Shown one piece after another: positions 17,091 to 24,990 of a stretch of 64,000 bases of DNA. The stretch covers positions 62,001 to 126,000 of the forward strand of contig NZ_FWXR01000005.1 of assembly GCF_900176465.1 (NCBI RefSeq). The letters are read 5' to 3'. The notes beneath the pieces are model-generated. The model was given only the letters and a program-made list of their open reading frames with translations, ran no database searches and was not told where the DNA came from. The DNA is from Fulvimarina manganoxydans. GTDB taxonomy: Bacteria; Pseudomonadota; Alphaproteobacteria; Rhizobiales; Rhizobiaceae. Position numbers and translations under genes: made by a program. The first letter of the stretch is position 1. Each line of letters opens with the position of its first letter.

Positions 17091-17722
17091 GGGCGGATTT
17101 CGATAAGTGGGATGGTGGGGATCTCGCCGGCCTCGAAGGCCGAGACATTGACGGCAAGATGGTCGATGTCGAAACGGACCGGCACGTCATAGGAAAAGCC
17201 GGCGGTGATTGGCACGCCCTCCCCAGGCGGGCTCTCGAAGACGATGGCGCCCGACAGGGTGTCCAGTGCAAATCCGCTCTGCCGCTCCTGCCAAGCGAGC
17301 CCGACCTTCAGACTGCCGGCCACCGGCTTTTCGATCGGCCGTTCATAAGCGGCCTCGTCGGCACCGTAGCGTTTGATCAGGGGAAACCGCGTCGTGACAC
17401 CGTCGCCGCTCCCGATCATCTGGTCGAAGGCGGTGACCGGCTGTCCGAAGGCTGCCGAATGCCAGTCGAGAGGATCGCGAAAGCGAAACCCGACCAACCG
17501 TCCGCGCCTTGCCTCGAAAAAGGCGACGACTTCGGCAAGATCGGCAAGGCTCTTCACCCCCGATCCGGCGTCGTAGCGGCGCACGGCATGGGCGGTGCGC
17601 TGATTACGATGCTCGAAACCGGTCGACAGGCGCACGATCTCGACCCGGCGCTCCGGTCCGCCGCTCGCCCCGAAGGCGACGCGGGCCGGAAAACGCTCCT
17701 CGGAAAATGCCGCGCGCGCCAT
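17087..17722 (-). CDS. GTA gp12-like tail protein (DUF2460)
   Basis: Encodes 211 residues, the usual family length. Characteristic stretches are 'GGPERRVEIVRLSTGFEHRNQ', 'RRYDAGSGVKSLADLAEVVAFFEARRGRLVGFRFRDPLDW' and the C-terminal 'AGFSYDVPVRFDIDHLAVNVSAFEAGEIPTIPLIEIRP'. Forms the distal tail ring in GTA particles. One base separates its ATG from the tape-measure stop, and its own stop overlaps the next ATG, indicating tight translational coupling. Confidence 0.94.
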   Translation of the reverse strand: MARAAFSEERFPARVAFGASGGPERRVEIVRLSTGFEHRNQRTAHAVRRYDAGSGVKSLADLAEVVAFFEARRGRLVGFRFRDPLDWHSAAFGQPVTAFDQMIGSGDGVTTRFPLIKRYGADEAAYERPIEKPVAGSLKVGLAWQERQSGFALDTLSGAIVFESPPGEGVPITAGFSYDVPVRFDIDHLAVNVSAFEAGEIPTIPLIEIRP

Positions 17723-17723
17723 G

Positions 17724-18296
17724 TCAGAGCCCGCGCCGGCCCCGGCCGGCAGCCCGGGCGAGCATCGCCTGAACCTGCGTCTCGGCCTTCAAAAAGCTGT
17801 CGGCATTCTGGGTCGTCACATTGAAGACCACGGATGCGCCCCCTGGGCGCCCCATCGGCGCGGCGACGCCCAAGCGCCCATCGGTGCCGCGCCGCAGGGG
17901 AAGGATCGCTTCCGCGCCGGCTTCACCCATCAGCCCGAGCCCGCCACCATGGGGAAAGAAGGACGGGCTCGCCACGACACCCCCTTGCGCGAAGGGCGTC
18001 ACCTTCGCGCCGCTGCCGGAAAAGGCGCCGGCAAGGGCTCCGAAGGCATTTTCGGCCACCCCGCCAATGAGCTTCGACAAGGGCGCGAGAGCGGCGTCGA
18101 GCGCCATGTCGGTCATCCGGCGTGCCAACCCTTGAAGCACCTGATCCAGCGACTTGCCGCCGGTCACCGCACCCTTCAGGGCCGACGTCAGCGCCGAGCC
18201 GAAGGCATTTGCCCGGCGCGACAGATCGTCGAGCGCAGCGGCCACCTCGTCGGTATCGGCCGTCATGCGCATATGCAGGGTCTCGTCCCGCGCCAT
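17724..18296 (-). CDS. GTA gp11-like tail tape measure protein
   Basis: Encodes 190 residues. It is short because the GTA tail is short. The helical N-terminal half ('DEVAAALDDLSRRANAFGSALTSALKGAVTGGKSLDQVLQGL') is followed by a Gly/Ala-rich hydrophobic middle ('LIGGVAENAFGALAGAF') and the family signature 'PFAQGGVVASPSFFPHGGGLGLMGEAGAEAILPLRRGTDGRLGV'. It sets tail length and may help form the DNA channel through the recipient membrane. Confidence 0.92.
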   Translation of the reverse strand: MARDETLHMRMTADTDEVAAALDDLSRRANAFGSALTSALKGAVTGGKSLDQVLQGLARRMTDMALDAALAPLSKLIGGVAENAFGALAGAFSGSGAKVTPFAQGGVVASPSFFPHGGGLGLMGEAGAEAILPLRRGTDGRLGVAAPMGRPGGASVVFNVTTQNADSFLKAETQVQAMLARAAGRGRRGL

Positions 18297-18309
18297 CGGC
18301 TGGACCTCC

Positions 18310-18528
18310 TTATGGTGTGTCGGGATAGCGTTGCATGAGGGCGGCGAGATCGCTCATGGACGGGGCGTCCAAGTGCCCGCTACGACCGCGATGAAACGCG
18401 ATCGCAGCGGCGATCTCACGCGGGGTCGAGGCCCAGAATTCGGCCGGCGAAAGCCGCCAATGGCCGAAGGCAAAGCCCATGATCTCGTCCCAGGGAAAGG
18501 CCGCGACCGGTTGCCCAACGCCGGTCAC
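18310..18528 (-). CDS. GTA gp10.1-like small protein (rcc01693/DUF2376 type)
   Basis: Encodes 72 residues. Signature 'FPWDEIMGFAFGHWRLSPAEFWASTPREIAAAI' is that of the rcc01693 family, thought to act as a tail assembly chaperone together with gp10. Its ATG overlaps the gp10 stop, the arrangement often seen for phage tail-chaperone pairs that sit before the tape measure gene. No slippery sequence was recognised at the overlap. Confidence 0.88.
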   Translation of the reverse strand: MTGVGQPVAAFPWDEIMGFAFGHWRLSPAEFWASTPREIAAAIAFHRGRSGHLDAPSMSDLAALMQRYPDTP

Positions 18529-18926
18529 GGCCTCGAAGGGTTTGCGGGGCGACCCTGGCTTGCCTCGCCCATCGCCTCGCCGCCGCCGCCGAACGCCGCT
18601 TCCAAGAGCTTCGCGGCGATTTCGGCCGCCCCCGCGACACCGCGCTCGAAGCGCATCGCCGCGACCTCCTCCGCCTCGGTCCGCTCGCCAGCCCCGCTGA
18701 GGCCGGCGGCGATCACGACCATCAGGTCACGTGCCGAAAGCCGTCCGCTGGAAAAGCGCGTCGTGAGGGCCGCCAGATCGGAGGCCGCGAAAGCCTCTTC
18801 CAGTTCGGCCAGACTGCCGAGGGTCAGACACAGGCGGCGCGGGGTGCCGTCGATCATCGCGGCGATCTCGCCGCGCCGCAGATTGGCGGCCAGCGCGCGT
18901 CTTTCCTTGTGCGCCCCCATCGTCAT
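18525..18926 (-). CDS. GTA gp10-like tail assembly chaperone (DUF3356 type)
   Basis: Encodes 133 residues. The start ATG 18926 overlaps the major tail protein stop; a longer frame exists upstream but runs antisense-like through gp9. Recognised by 'RGEIAAMIDGTPRRLCLTLGSLAELEEAF' and 'ARDLMVVIAAGLSGAGE', typical of the GTA gene-10 family (tail-tube assembly). The C-terminus is Gly/Ala-rich and disordered. Confidence 0.88.
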   Translation of the reverse strand: MTMGAHKERRALAANLRRGEIAAMIDGTPRRLCLTLGSLAELEEAFAASDLAALTTRFSSGRLSARDLMVVIAAGLSGAGERTEAEEVAAMRFERGVAGAAEIAAKLLEAAFGGGGEAMGEASQGRPANPSRP

Positions 18927-19336
18927 GCCGCCTCGAAGGCGAGCACGCCGGCCGATTCGAGCGCGATCTCGAAAGTGACCTCGCCATTGTGCTCGGCGCC
19001 ATATTCCAGAGCACTCACCTGAAAAGGCCCGGAGACGGTGCCGAAATCGGGCACGAGCACCTGGAACGCCGCGATCCGCCCCTCGAAGAAGACACGCCTC
19101 AGATCGGCGTCGGACGCCGCATCCTTGAAGATGCCGCTTCCCGAGATCGAAGCGCGCTGGACGCCGGCACCGCCCAGAAGCTCGCGCCAGCGCCCGACGC
19201 TCTCGGTATCGGTGACGTCCACCGTTTCGGCATTGAAGGCGAGCCGGCGGCTGCGCAGGCCGGCGACGGTCGTGTAGGTGCCGCCGCCGGCCTCGTCCAT
19301 CTTCAGGAGAAAGTCCTTGCCTCTCTGGGCGACCAT
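18923..19336 (-). CDS. GTA gp9-like major tail protein (TP901-1 family)
   Basis: Encodes 137 residues, the expected length. Signature 'MVAQRGKDFLLKMDE...TYTTVAGLRSRRLAFNAETVDVTDTESVGRWRELLGGAGVQRASISGSGIFKDAASDADLRR' is nearly diagnostic for the tail-tube subunit. It polymerises into the tail tube. A strong intrinsic terminator lies immediately upstream (19365-19397), so this gene would be the first of the distal half of the cluster if termination is efficient. Confidence 0.94.
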   Translation of the reverse strand: MVAQRGKDFLLKMDEAGGGTYTTVAGLRSRRLAFNAETVDVTDTESVGRWRELLGGAGVQRASISGSGIFKDAASDADLRRVFFEGRIAAFQVLVPDFGTVSGPFQVSALEYGAEHNGEVTFEIALESAGVLAFEAA

Positions 19337-19364
19337 GATGTTCGGCTCCGCTCTTCATCATTTC

Positions 19365-19397
19365 AAAAACAAAAAAGGGCGACCGTGAAGGCCGCCC
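19365..19397 (-). terminator. Intrinsic terminator inside the GTA cluster
   Basis: On the minus strand GGGCGGCC (19397-19390) pairs with GGTCGCCC (19384-19377): 5 bp, one mismatch, 2 bp, with a 5-nt loop. It is followed by TTTTTTGTTTTTG. This is a textbook Rho-independent terminator between the gp8 and gp9 homologues, in the direction of GTA transcription. Confidence 0.8.
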
Positions 19398-19464
19398 CTT
19401 GAAAGGCATCGTCTGTCTTGCGTCCTTCCCCGCGCCCCTTTTCAAGAGAGCGGGACCCGGCCGG

Positions 19465-19875
19465 TCAGGCCACCGGTTCGGTCACCGCCCGAAAGCGCAG
19501 GATACCGTGATAGGTCGCGCTGTCCGTCTCCTGGCGTGCCTCGGCAAATTGCAGTTGCAGGTTCACGAGGTGATGGCCTTCCAGAGGCAGATTGGCCCCG
19601 TTCAGCCGCTCCGAAACCTTGTCCATGATCTCGTAGGTCTCCTGCTTGCCGCCGCCCTTGGCCCAGACATGCAGGGTGAGAATGTGTTCCGACCCGTCCT
19701 CGGTCCCCGTCGACCAGTCGACGACGGCCGTGCGGCCGAGGGTCAGATAAGGGAAGGCGATGCGCTCGGGCCGGCGATCGAAGACCTTGGGCCCTCCGAG
19801 AAGGCTCGTCAGCGACCGGTCGCCGGTCAGCGTCTCGAAAATCGTCTTCTGCAACTCTGAGCTTGGATGCGCCAT
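19465..19875 (-). CDS. GTA gp8-like tail terminator protein (DUF3168)
   Basis: Encodes 136 residues from ATG 19875. An upstream ATG at 20004 overlapping the previous stop would add 43 residues unlike the family, so the shorter form is preferred. Visible DUF3168 features: 'LQKTIFETLTGDRSLTSLLGGPKVFDRRPERIAFPYLTLG', 'DWSTGTEDGSEHILTLHVWAKGGGKQETYEIMDKVSERL'. The protein caps the tail tube and joins it to the head. It is the last gene before the internal terminator. Confidence 0.92.
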   Translation of the reverse strand: MAHPSSELQKTIFETLTGDRSLTSLLGGPKVFDRRPERIAFPYLTLGRTAVVDWSTGTEDGSEHILTLHVWAKGGGKQETYEIMDKVSERLNGANLPLEGHHLVNLQLQFAEARQETDSATYHGILRFRAVTEPVA

Positions 19876-20003
19876 TCTGCTAAAGTCTCCCGTTCCGAGA
19901 CATCTCGCGAAAATTTCCAGTCCGAAATATGTCGTGAAGCGCAGGGACTTTCCAGCCACGCGCTTCGAGAAAAGCTTGCTTAATCGTTTCGCATTCGCCC
20001 TCA

Positions 20004-20219
20004 TCAAGCGATTGTGTGCGCCTCGCCGTCGTTGAAGGGATCGGACGAGCCGAAGGGCGCCTGCATCCCCTCCGCGGCGGAGCGGAAGGACGAGGTCTTC
20101 GGTAGGCCCTTCATCCAGCGCTCGTCGTCATCCGGGTCGCCCGTATCTTCTTTCTTCAAGCCGCCCTTCGCGGCCAGGCTGGACAGCGCCGAGAGATCGA
20201 GTTGAGCCGTCAATTTCAC
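20004..20219 (-). CDS. Extra 71-residue protein between the GTA gp7 and gp8 homologues
   Basis: Opens with GTG at 20219; only a weak purine-rich ribosome-binding site precedes it. It is hydrophilic with an acidic centre ('KKEDTGDPDDDERWMKGLP') and no membrane segment or recognised domain. The N-terminus 'MKLTAQLDLSALSSLAAKG' faintly recalls HK97 gp10-type proteins, which sit at this position in many phages, but the rest does not match. The stop overlaps an ATG (TGATG). RcGTA has no gene here. Real gene likely from fit to the operon, function unknown. Confidence 0.5.
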   Translation of the reverse strand: MKLTAQLDLSALSSLAAKGGLKKEDTGDPDDDERWMKGLPKTSSFRSAAEGMQAPFGSSDPFNDGEAHTIA

Positions 20220-20250
20220 AGGTCGCCCCTCGCGTCTTGATCAAGATTCA

Positions 20251-20583
20251 TCACGTCTCCTCGACGCATTGGCAGGTCAGGTAGCGCCCGGTCTCGTCGA
20301 GATCGCGAACCGTCTCGATCAGCAGATTTCGCGTCGCGAAGGAAAAGCGTCGCCCGCGCAGAATATCGCCCGCCGCTCGGCAGATGACGCGAAACCGCGT
20401 CTCTGCCTGATGACGCTCGAACCGCTCGCGCCGGGAGGCGCCGACCGGCTCCAAAGCGATCGAGAGCGAGCGCACCGTCTGCCAGACGGTGCTCGCCCCG
20501 CCCATCCCGTCCGAGACCTCGACGGGCTCTTCGAGACGCGCATGGCGCGACAGGCGTCCGGGATCGAGCTGCAACGGGCTCAT
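20251..20583 (-). CDS. GTA gp7-like head closure/head-tail adaptor protein
   Basis: Encodes 110 residues, standard for the SPP1 gp16-like head closure family. Features: 'LSRHARLEEPVEVSDGMGGASTVWQTVRSLSIALEPV', 'HQAETRFRVICRAAGDILRGRRFSFATRNLLIETVRDLDETGRYLTCQCVEE'. It binds under the connector ring and closes the filled head. Its ATG overlaps the stop of the connector gene. Confidence 0.93.
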   Translation of the reverse strand: MSPLQLDPGRLSRHARLEEPVEVSDGMGGASTVWQTVRSLSIALEPVGASRRERFERHQAETRFRVICRAAGDILRGRRFSFATRNLLIETVRDLDETGRYLTCQCVEET

Positions 20584-21143
20584 AGGAGACGCACCCGGCG
20601 CCGGCCCTGAACAAGCCCCGCCATGCCCGGTGAAGCGCCCTCGTCCGATCGATCACGTCCCGATCCGAGCATGGACCGCGCCTCGTAGAAGGTCGCGATC
20701 ACGGCCAGAATGGCGCGCTTGATCTCGGCCGAGACCTCGGATGGAGCGGGCCCGGCCTCGAATTCCATCGTGATGCCGCCGGCGCCGGCGGCCAGGACCG
20801 TCGGATCGAACTGAAGCGCCATGCCACCCGGCTCGATGCGGATCGTGGTTTGCGCGTCGAACACCGTCTCGGCTCCGGCCGTGTCATAGGCACTCACACG
20901 CGTCACTGAGACGACCGGCCCTTTGGCAAGTGCGATCCTCCCGCAATCGGGCGTATGGCTTAGAACAAGCCGAAACGAACGCCGGAAGAGCGCGACGTCG
21001 AGCGCGGCCTCGACGGTTTCGCTCGCTGCCCGCATGAGAAGAGTGAGCGTCGCGTCCTCGTCGTCCCGCTCGATGCGGCACCAGGACTTGACCTCGGACA
21101 GGGTGACCGGCGGCTCGCCGCCGCCGAGATCGGTCAGGGTCAC
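20580..21143 (-). CDS. GTA gp6-like head-tail connector protein
   Basis: Encodes 187 residues from GTG 21143, supported by AAAGG seven bases upstream; the frame is open further upstream without family resemblance. HK97 gp6-like features: 'PPVTLSEVKSWCRIERDDEDATLTLLMRAASETVEAALDVALFRRSFRLVL', and the C-terminal helix 'PSEVSAEIKRAILAVIATFYEAR'. Forms the adaptor ring below the portal. Stop overlaps the gp7 ATG. Confidence 0.88.
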   Translation of the reverse strand: MTLTDLGGGEPPVTLSEVKSWCRIERDDEDATLTLLMRAASETVEAALDVALFRRSFRLVLSHTPDCGRIALAKGPVVSVTRVSAYDTAGAETVFDAQTTIRIEPGGMALQFDPTVLAAGAGGITMEFEAGPAPSEVSAEIKRAILAVIATFYEARSMLGSGRDRSDEGASPGMAGLVQGRRRVRLL

Positions 21144-21223
21144 GGAAACACCTTTGGAAAAAATGGGACAAGCCACCGACAGCCGGCCGCCTTTCGGCGA
21201 CCGGGGTCTTCGACGGCTGACGA

Positions 21224-22471
21224 TCAGGCGGCGAAGGTCAGAACCTTGCCGGCATCGAAGTCCTGAATGCCCCCGCCGACGCGCTTGGTCGTGTAGAAGA
21301 GGACATAAGGCTTGGCCGAATAGGGATCGCGCAGGACGCGCACGCCCTGGCGGTCGACGATCAGATAGAAGCGCTGGAAGTCGGCGAAGAGGATGGCATT
21401 CGCGCCCGCCGCCGGGTCCGGCATGTCCTCCGCCTCGACGACAGGAAAGCCCATCAGGCTCGCCCGCGCACCCACCGCCGAAGGCGGCTGCCAGAGATAG
21501 TTGCCATCCCCATCCTTCAGCTTGCGCACGAGGCCTTGCGTGCGGCGGTTCATCATGAAAGCGCCATTCTGGCGATAGCAGGCCTTCAGCGAATAGATGA
21601 GGTCGATCAGCGCGTCGGCCGCCGTGCCGGCCGCAAAGCCGCCATCGGCGCCGGTCTTGACCGACCCCACCTTGCCCCAACCCCAGGCGCTCTCGTCGAC
21701 CACCGGATAATTCATCAGACCGCGCGGCTTGTTGACGCCGTCGCCGGTGACGAAGGCCTTGCTTTCCTGGGCGGCGAAGGCCTGCTCCACCTCTTCGCCG
21801 ATCCAGCGGTCGATATCGACCGCCGCATCGTCGAGAAGCGCGTTGGTCGCCGCAGGCATGGCGTAGAGTTCCATGGTGGGGAAGGTCAGTTCGGCAAGTT
21901 GCGGCGCGCTCGTCTCGGGCCGTTGATCGGTCTCGCCCACCCAGCCGGTCTGGGCGCCGGTGATGGCGAAGGGCTTCTTCAGGACCGAACCCGACACCGT
22001 GCGGATCGCCGCGAGCGATCTGACCGGAGAGATCGCGGCCAGGCGCCGGCCGATCTCCGTCTCGGTCTCGTCGGGCACGAGGAAACCCCCATCGGCGCCT
22101 GTTCCTTGCGACATCGCCTTGGCTTCCAGGCGCCGAAGCGCGGTCTCGTCGCCGCCGCGCATATAGGCCTCGAAGGCCTGCCGGCGTTCGCTCGGCCGGC
22201 CGGCATCACCGGTCTCGTCGCGGCCCATCGCCGGGCGCATCGACTTCATCGCCAGGCGCTCCACACGGCGTTCCTGCTCGTCAAGCGCCTTGGCGATGCG
22301 GTCGACCTTTTCCTCGCTCAAGACATCGCCGTTCATCCGCTTTTCGATTTCGGCGAAGCGTTCGTCATTGGCTTCGCGGAAGCTCTCGAAGATCTGCATC
22401 ATGCGGTCGTGCTCCGCATGGGCCTCCAAGCTGTGCGCCTTGGTTTCAGGGGCGTTGTGGCTGTCGGTCAT
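21224..22471 (-). CDS. GTA gp5-like major capsid protein (HK97 fold)
   Basis: Encodes 415 residues with a strong ribosome-binding site (AAAGGAG). Residues 1-100 are charged and helical ('MQIFESFREANDERFAEIEKRMNGDVLSEEKVDRIAKALDEQERRVERL'), the delta-domain scaffold normally removed by the prohead protease. The HK97 core follows: 'MSQGTGADGGFLVPDETETEIGRRLAAISPVRSLAAIRTVSG', 'GWVGETDQRPETSAPQLAELTFP', 'AMPAATNALLDDAAVDIDRWIGEEVEQAFAAQESKAFVTGDG'. Builds the GTA capsid. The 134 bases before it (to the protease gene) hold nothing else recognisable. Confidence 0.96.
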   Translation of the reverse strand: MTDSHNAPETKAHSLEAHAEHDRMMQIFESFREANDERFAEIEKRMNGDVLSEEKVDRIAKALDEQERRVERLAMKSMRPAMGRDETGDAGRPSERRQAFEAYMRGGDETALRRLEAKAMSQGTGADGGFLVPDETETEIGRRLAAISPVRSLAAIRTVSGSVLKKPFAITGAQTGWVGETDQRPETSAPQLAELTFPTMELYAMPAATNALLDDAAVDIDRWIGEEVEQAFAAQESKAFVTGDGVNKPRGLMNYPVVDESAWGWGKVGSVKTGADGGFAAGTAADALIDLIYSLKACYRQNGAFMMNRRTQGLVRKLKDGDGNYLWQPPSAVGARASLMGFPVVEAEDMPDPAAGANAILFADFQRFYLIVDRQGVRVLRDPYSAKPYVLFYTTKRVGGGIQDFDAGKVLTFAA

Positions 22472-22605
22472 GGGCAGAAAGCTCCTTTATTGCGAGAAAG
22501 AGGGACGCGCGCCAGCCGCCGCCGCTTGGACGACCCAAGCGGGCGCGTGTCGGTTGTGGAAAAATCGCGGATCGATCAGTGGTGGTGCGCGAGAGCGGAC
22601 ATCGC

Positions 22606-23097
22606 TCAGGGCGACATCGATCGCGAGACCGATTTCGGTGCCGGAACCTGGCCGCTCCCCGTAACGGTTAGCCGCGCGCCTTCCTGCATGGGGAAAGAGA
22701 CGAGCGAGACCTCCCAGAGATCGATGGTGACGAGCCGGCGCCGGGCCGGCGCATTCGCCTTGCGTGCGAGCCGCGTCTTGAAGCCGATCGACAGCCCGTC
22801 GAGCGCTCCCGCCGCGATCAGCGCCGCCGCTTCTTCGCCCGCCTGGCTGAAGGGCGCGAGCAGACCCTCGACGAAGAGCCCCGTCCGGTCTTCGCTGATC
22901 GCGGTCCAGCGACCGAGAGGACGGGCGGGATCGTGATGCCACAGCATCCGCACCCCGCCGGCTCCTCTCCTGACTAGGGAAGCCAGAAAAGCGCCGGGTT
23001 CGATGACGTCGCCGGACAAGTCAGGCCGGCCGAAGAGCGCCGCATAGCCTCGGATCAGCAGCGGCGGCCGGCGCCCCGCGTCACGCAAGGCACTCAT
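22606..23097 (-). CDS. GTA gp4-like HK97-type prohead protease
   Basis: Encodes 163 residues. Serine protease of the prohead family; visible 'IRGYAALFGRPDLSGDVIEPGAFLASL', 'VRMLWHHDPARPLGRW' with the catalytic His, and 'ALDGLSIGFKTRLAR' with the catalytic Ser, followed by 'LWEVSLVSFPMQEGARL'. It cleaves the capsid delta-domain during maturation. The ATG overlaps the stop of the DUF6107 gene. Confidence 0.94.
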   Translation of the reverse strand: MSALRDAGRRPPLLIRGYAALFGRPDLSGDVIEPGAFLASLVRRGAGGVRMLWHHDPARPLGRWTAISEDRTGLFVEGLLAPFSQAGEEAAALIAAGALDGLSIGFKTRLARKANAPARRRLVTIDLWEVSLVSFPMQEGARLTVTGSGQVPAPKSVSRSMSP

Positions 23098-23468
23098 TCG
23101 CGCCGGTCTCCCGCACGCTGTGTTTCGGCGCCGGTCACGACGGCGCGTAAGGGTCCGTCGCGGCCGAAACTATCCGCCAGCTGCCCGAGAACGCCGAGCG
23201 CCCACCAGGCACAGAGGCTGGCTGCGGCCGATCCCATCACGATCATCTCTTCCGGTCCCAGGAGGTCGTTCAGGGCGAGCCGATCGGCCAGCATCAACCC
23301 AGCTGGTGCCCCGAAGACGACGCCAGTCACGAGACCGATGAGAAAGCGCGTCGCCGCTTCCCGCCGGCTCTTGGGCAGGAGATAGGCGACCGAGATCGCC
23401 GACCCTGCAGCGGCCCCCGCGAGCTTGGCGCCCCACAGGGTCAGAAGAGGTGCGGATTCCATGGTCAT
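23094..23468 (-). CDS. DUF6107 membrane protein of the GTA cluster
   Basis: Encodes 124 residues. Three hydrophobic segments: about 10-29, 40-64 and 75-98. The family is found at this place in GTA clusters of Hyphomicrobiales, corresponding to the small gene between portal and protease in RcGTA. Role unknown; an assembly or release function at the inner membrane is possible. A second Met two codons in is an alternative start. Confidence 0.82.
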   Translation of the reverse strand: MTMESAPLLTLWGAKLAGAAAGSAISVAYLLPKSRREAATRFLIGLVTGVVFGAPAGLMLADRLALNDLLGPEEMIVMGSAAASLCAWWALGVLGQLADSFGRDGPLRAVVTGAETQRAGDRRE

Positions 23469-23623
23469 TGAGGTGTTTCCTCAAATGCCTTGACAATTCG
23501 AGATACCTGTTGCACGATTACACCTGTCCTGAAATCTTGATGTCGTGGCAGTTTTTGGCGGCAACCTCCTCTTGAGGTGCCGCCATTTTTGTGTCTGAGC
23601 GATTCAAGTTCGCCGGGCTTCTT

Positions 23624-24841
23624 TCACCCCGTGCGACCGAAGCCGACAACTTCCCGCTTCTCCTCGCGGCTCAGGAAATCGGCCTTGCCAACCCGCTCCC
23701 AGAGCGCGTCGCGCTCGTTGGAAAGCGCTTCCACCGCGTCGAGGTCGATGTCGAGCCGCAGGCCCGGCTCTTCGAAATGATCGCCGAGAAAACCGCCGAG
23801 AGCGCAGCAGAGCCGCCTCGCCAAGGGCAGAACCGTCAGGCGGTAAAAGGCCCGGTTCGCCTCGGCATAATTGGCATAGGTGTTGTCGCCGGGGATGCCG
23901 AGCAGCATGGGCGGCAGACCGAAAGCCAGCGCGATGTCGCGGGCCGCCCCATGGCGCGCCTCCATGAAATCCATGTCCTTCGGCGAAAGGGCCATCGTCT
24001 TCCAGTCGAGCCCCCCTTCAAGGAGCATCGGCCGCCCCGCCGCGCTCGCGCCCTGATAACCGGTCTCCAACTCGGCCTTCAGCCGTTCGAACTGTTCGGC
24101 GCTGAGATTGGCCCCGTCCGCCGGTTTGTAGACGAGCGCACCCGAGGGTCTTGCCGAATTCTTCAAAAGCGCGGTGTTCCAGCGCGCCGCCGCATTGTGA
24201 AGCTCGACGGCGGCCGAGGCCGAGGCAAGCGGCGCGAACCCATCCTGATCCGACAGCGGGTGGAAGAGATGGATGGGCAGAAGCCGCGAAGGCCGCGCCC
24301 CCTCTGGCTCGGCCGCGATCCGCCGGAGGCTCGATCCAATGCGATATTCATAGGCCTCCGGCCAGCCATCGTTACCTGCGATCGCCCGGACTCGGTCGGG
24401 TCGCCAAAGAAACAGCGCAGGCGGCGTCTCATCGCCGCCGACCCATTCCACATAGGCGCTTCCCGACAGCATTAGATGCCCGCAGAGCCGCTCCAGAAAG
24501 GTCGCCTTGTCCTGCACGCCGTTCGGCCGGCGCAAGAGATCGAGCGCCGGATGCGCATCGAGCTCCTCCGCGCCCCGATAGGCGAGGAAGACGAGAGCCC
24601 CGGTCGCTTCACCCAGAAGGCGAACGCAGCGATGGACGACCGGATTGGCCATATATCCCGTTCGCGACAAGGCCTCGAAGCTTTGGGCAAAGGGGCCGAC
24701 GCTCCCCTCCCGGGTCAAAAGAAAGGCCCCTGCGGAGAGGGGCCCTGCCGATTTCCGTTCCTGCGGCCCGTTCGCGCGTTCCTTGCCACGCGCATGGCCC
24801 TCCCCGCCGAAGAGTTCGGCGATCGCCCGTCTCAGCCCCAT
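23624..24841 (-). CDS. GTA gp3-like portal protein
   Basis: Encodes 405 residues with an ideal ribosome-binding site (AGGAGGT). HK97/lambda-type portal: 'YMANPVVHRCVRLLGEATGALVFLAY', 'LLRRPNGVQDKATFLERLCGHLMLSGSAYVEWVGG', 'SEQFERLKAELETGYQGASAAGRPMLLEGGLDWKTMALSPKDMDFMEARHGAARDIALAFGLPPMLLGIPGDNTYANYAEANRAFY'. It forms the dodecameric ring through which DNA is packaged. A palindromic repeat lies between it and the terminase gene. Confidence 0.95.
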   Translation of the reverse strand: MGLRRAIAELFGGEGHARGKERANGPQERKSAGPLSAGAFLLTREGSVGPFAQSFEALSRTGYMANPVVHRCVRLLGEATGALVFLAYRGAEELDAHPALDLLRRPNGVQDKATFLERLCGHLMLSGSAYVEWVGGDETPPALFLWRPDRVRAIAGNDGWPEAYEYRIGSSLRRIAAEPEGARPSRLLPIHLFHPLSDQDGFAPLASASAAVELHNAAARWNTALLKNSARPSGALVYKPADGANLSAEQFERLKAELETGYQGASAAGRPMLLEGGLDWKTMALSPKDMDFMEARHGAARDIALAFGLPPMLLGIPGDNTYANYAEANRAFYRLTVLPLARRLCCALGGFLGDHFEEPGLRLDIDLDAVEALSNERDALWERVGKADFLSREEKREVVGFGRTG

Positions 24842-24860
24842 CAGGACCTCCTACTCGTTG

Positions 24861-24966
24861 AGAGCATGATGTGATCGGAAAAGCTGCATGACATTTCCGA
24901 TCACATCATGCGGCAAAACAAGGGTTTAGAGCGGAATTGCGATCCCGATGTACCGCATTTCGCTCC
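24861..24966. repeat. Two-part palindromic repeat, copy A (inside GTA cluster)
   Basis: Left half: perfect 18-bp inverted repeat GCATGATGTGATCGGAAA (24864-24881) against 24894-24911, loop 12 nt. Then GCGGCAAAACAAGGGTTTAGAG and a second, weaker palindrome ending GCATTTCGCTCC. Copies B (63354-63457) and C (58624-58687) share both halves or the second half. This copy lies between the terminase and portal genes, in the middle of the GTA operon. Confidence 0.85.
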
Positions 24967-24990
24967 AAGTGATCTGAACCGCGATGTCCT

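Noticed and set aside
18500-18560. Programmed frameshift between gp10 and gp10.1 homologues, as in phage tail chaperones
   Set aside because: The two genes overlap as ATGA with normal start and stop, and no slippery heptamer was recognised.
19465-20004. Longer gp8 homologue starting at 20004
   Set aside because: The start-stop overlap is attractive, but the extra 43 residues are basic and unlike DUF3168 proteins; ATG 19875 fits the family.
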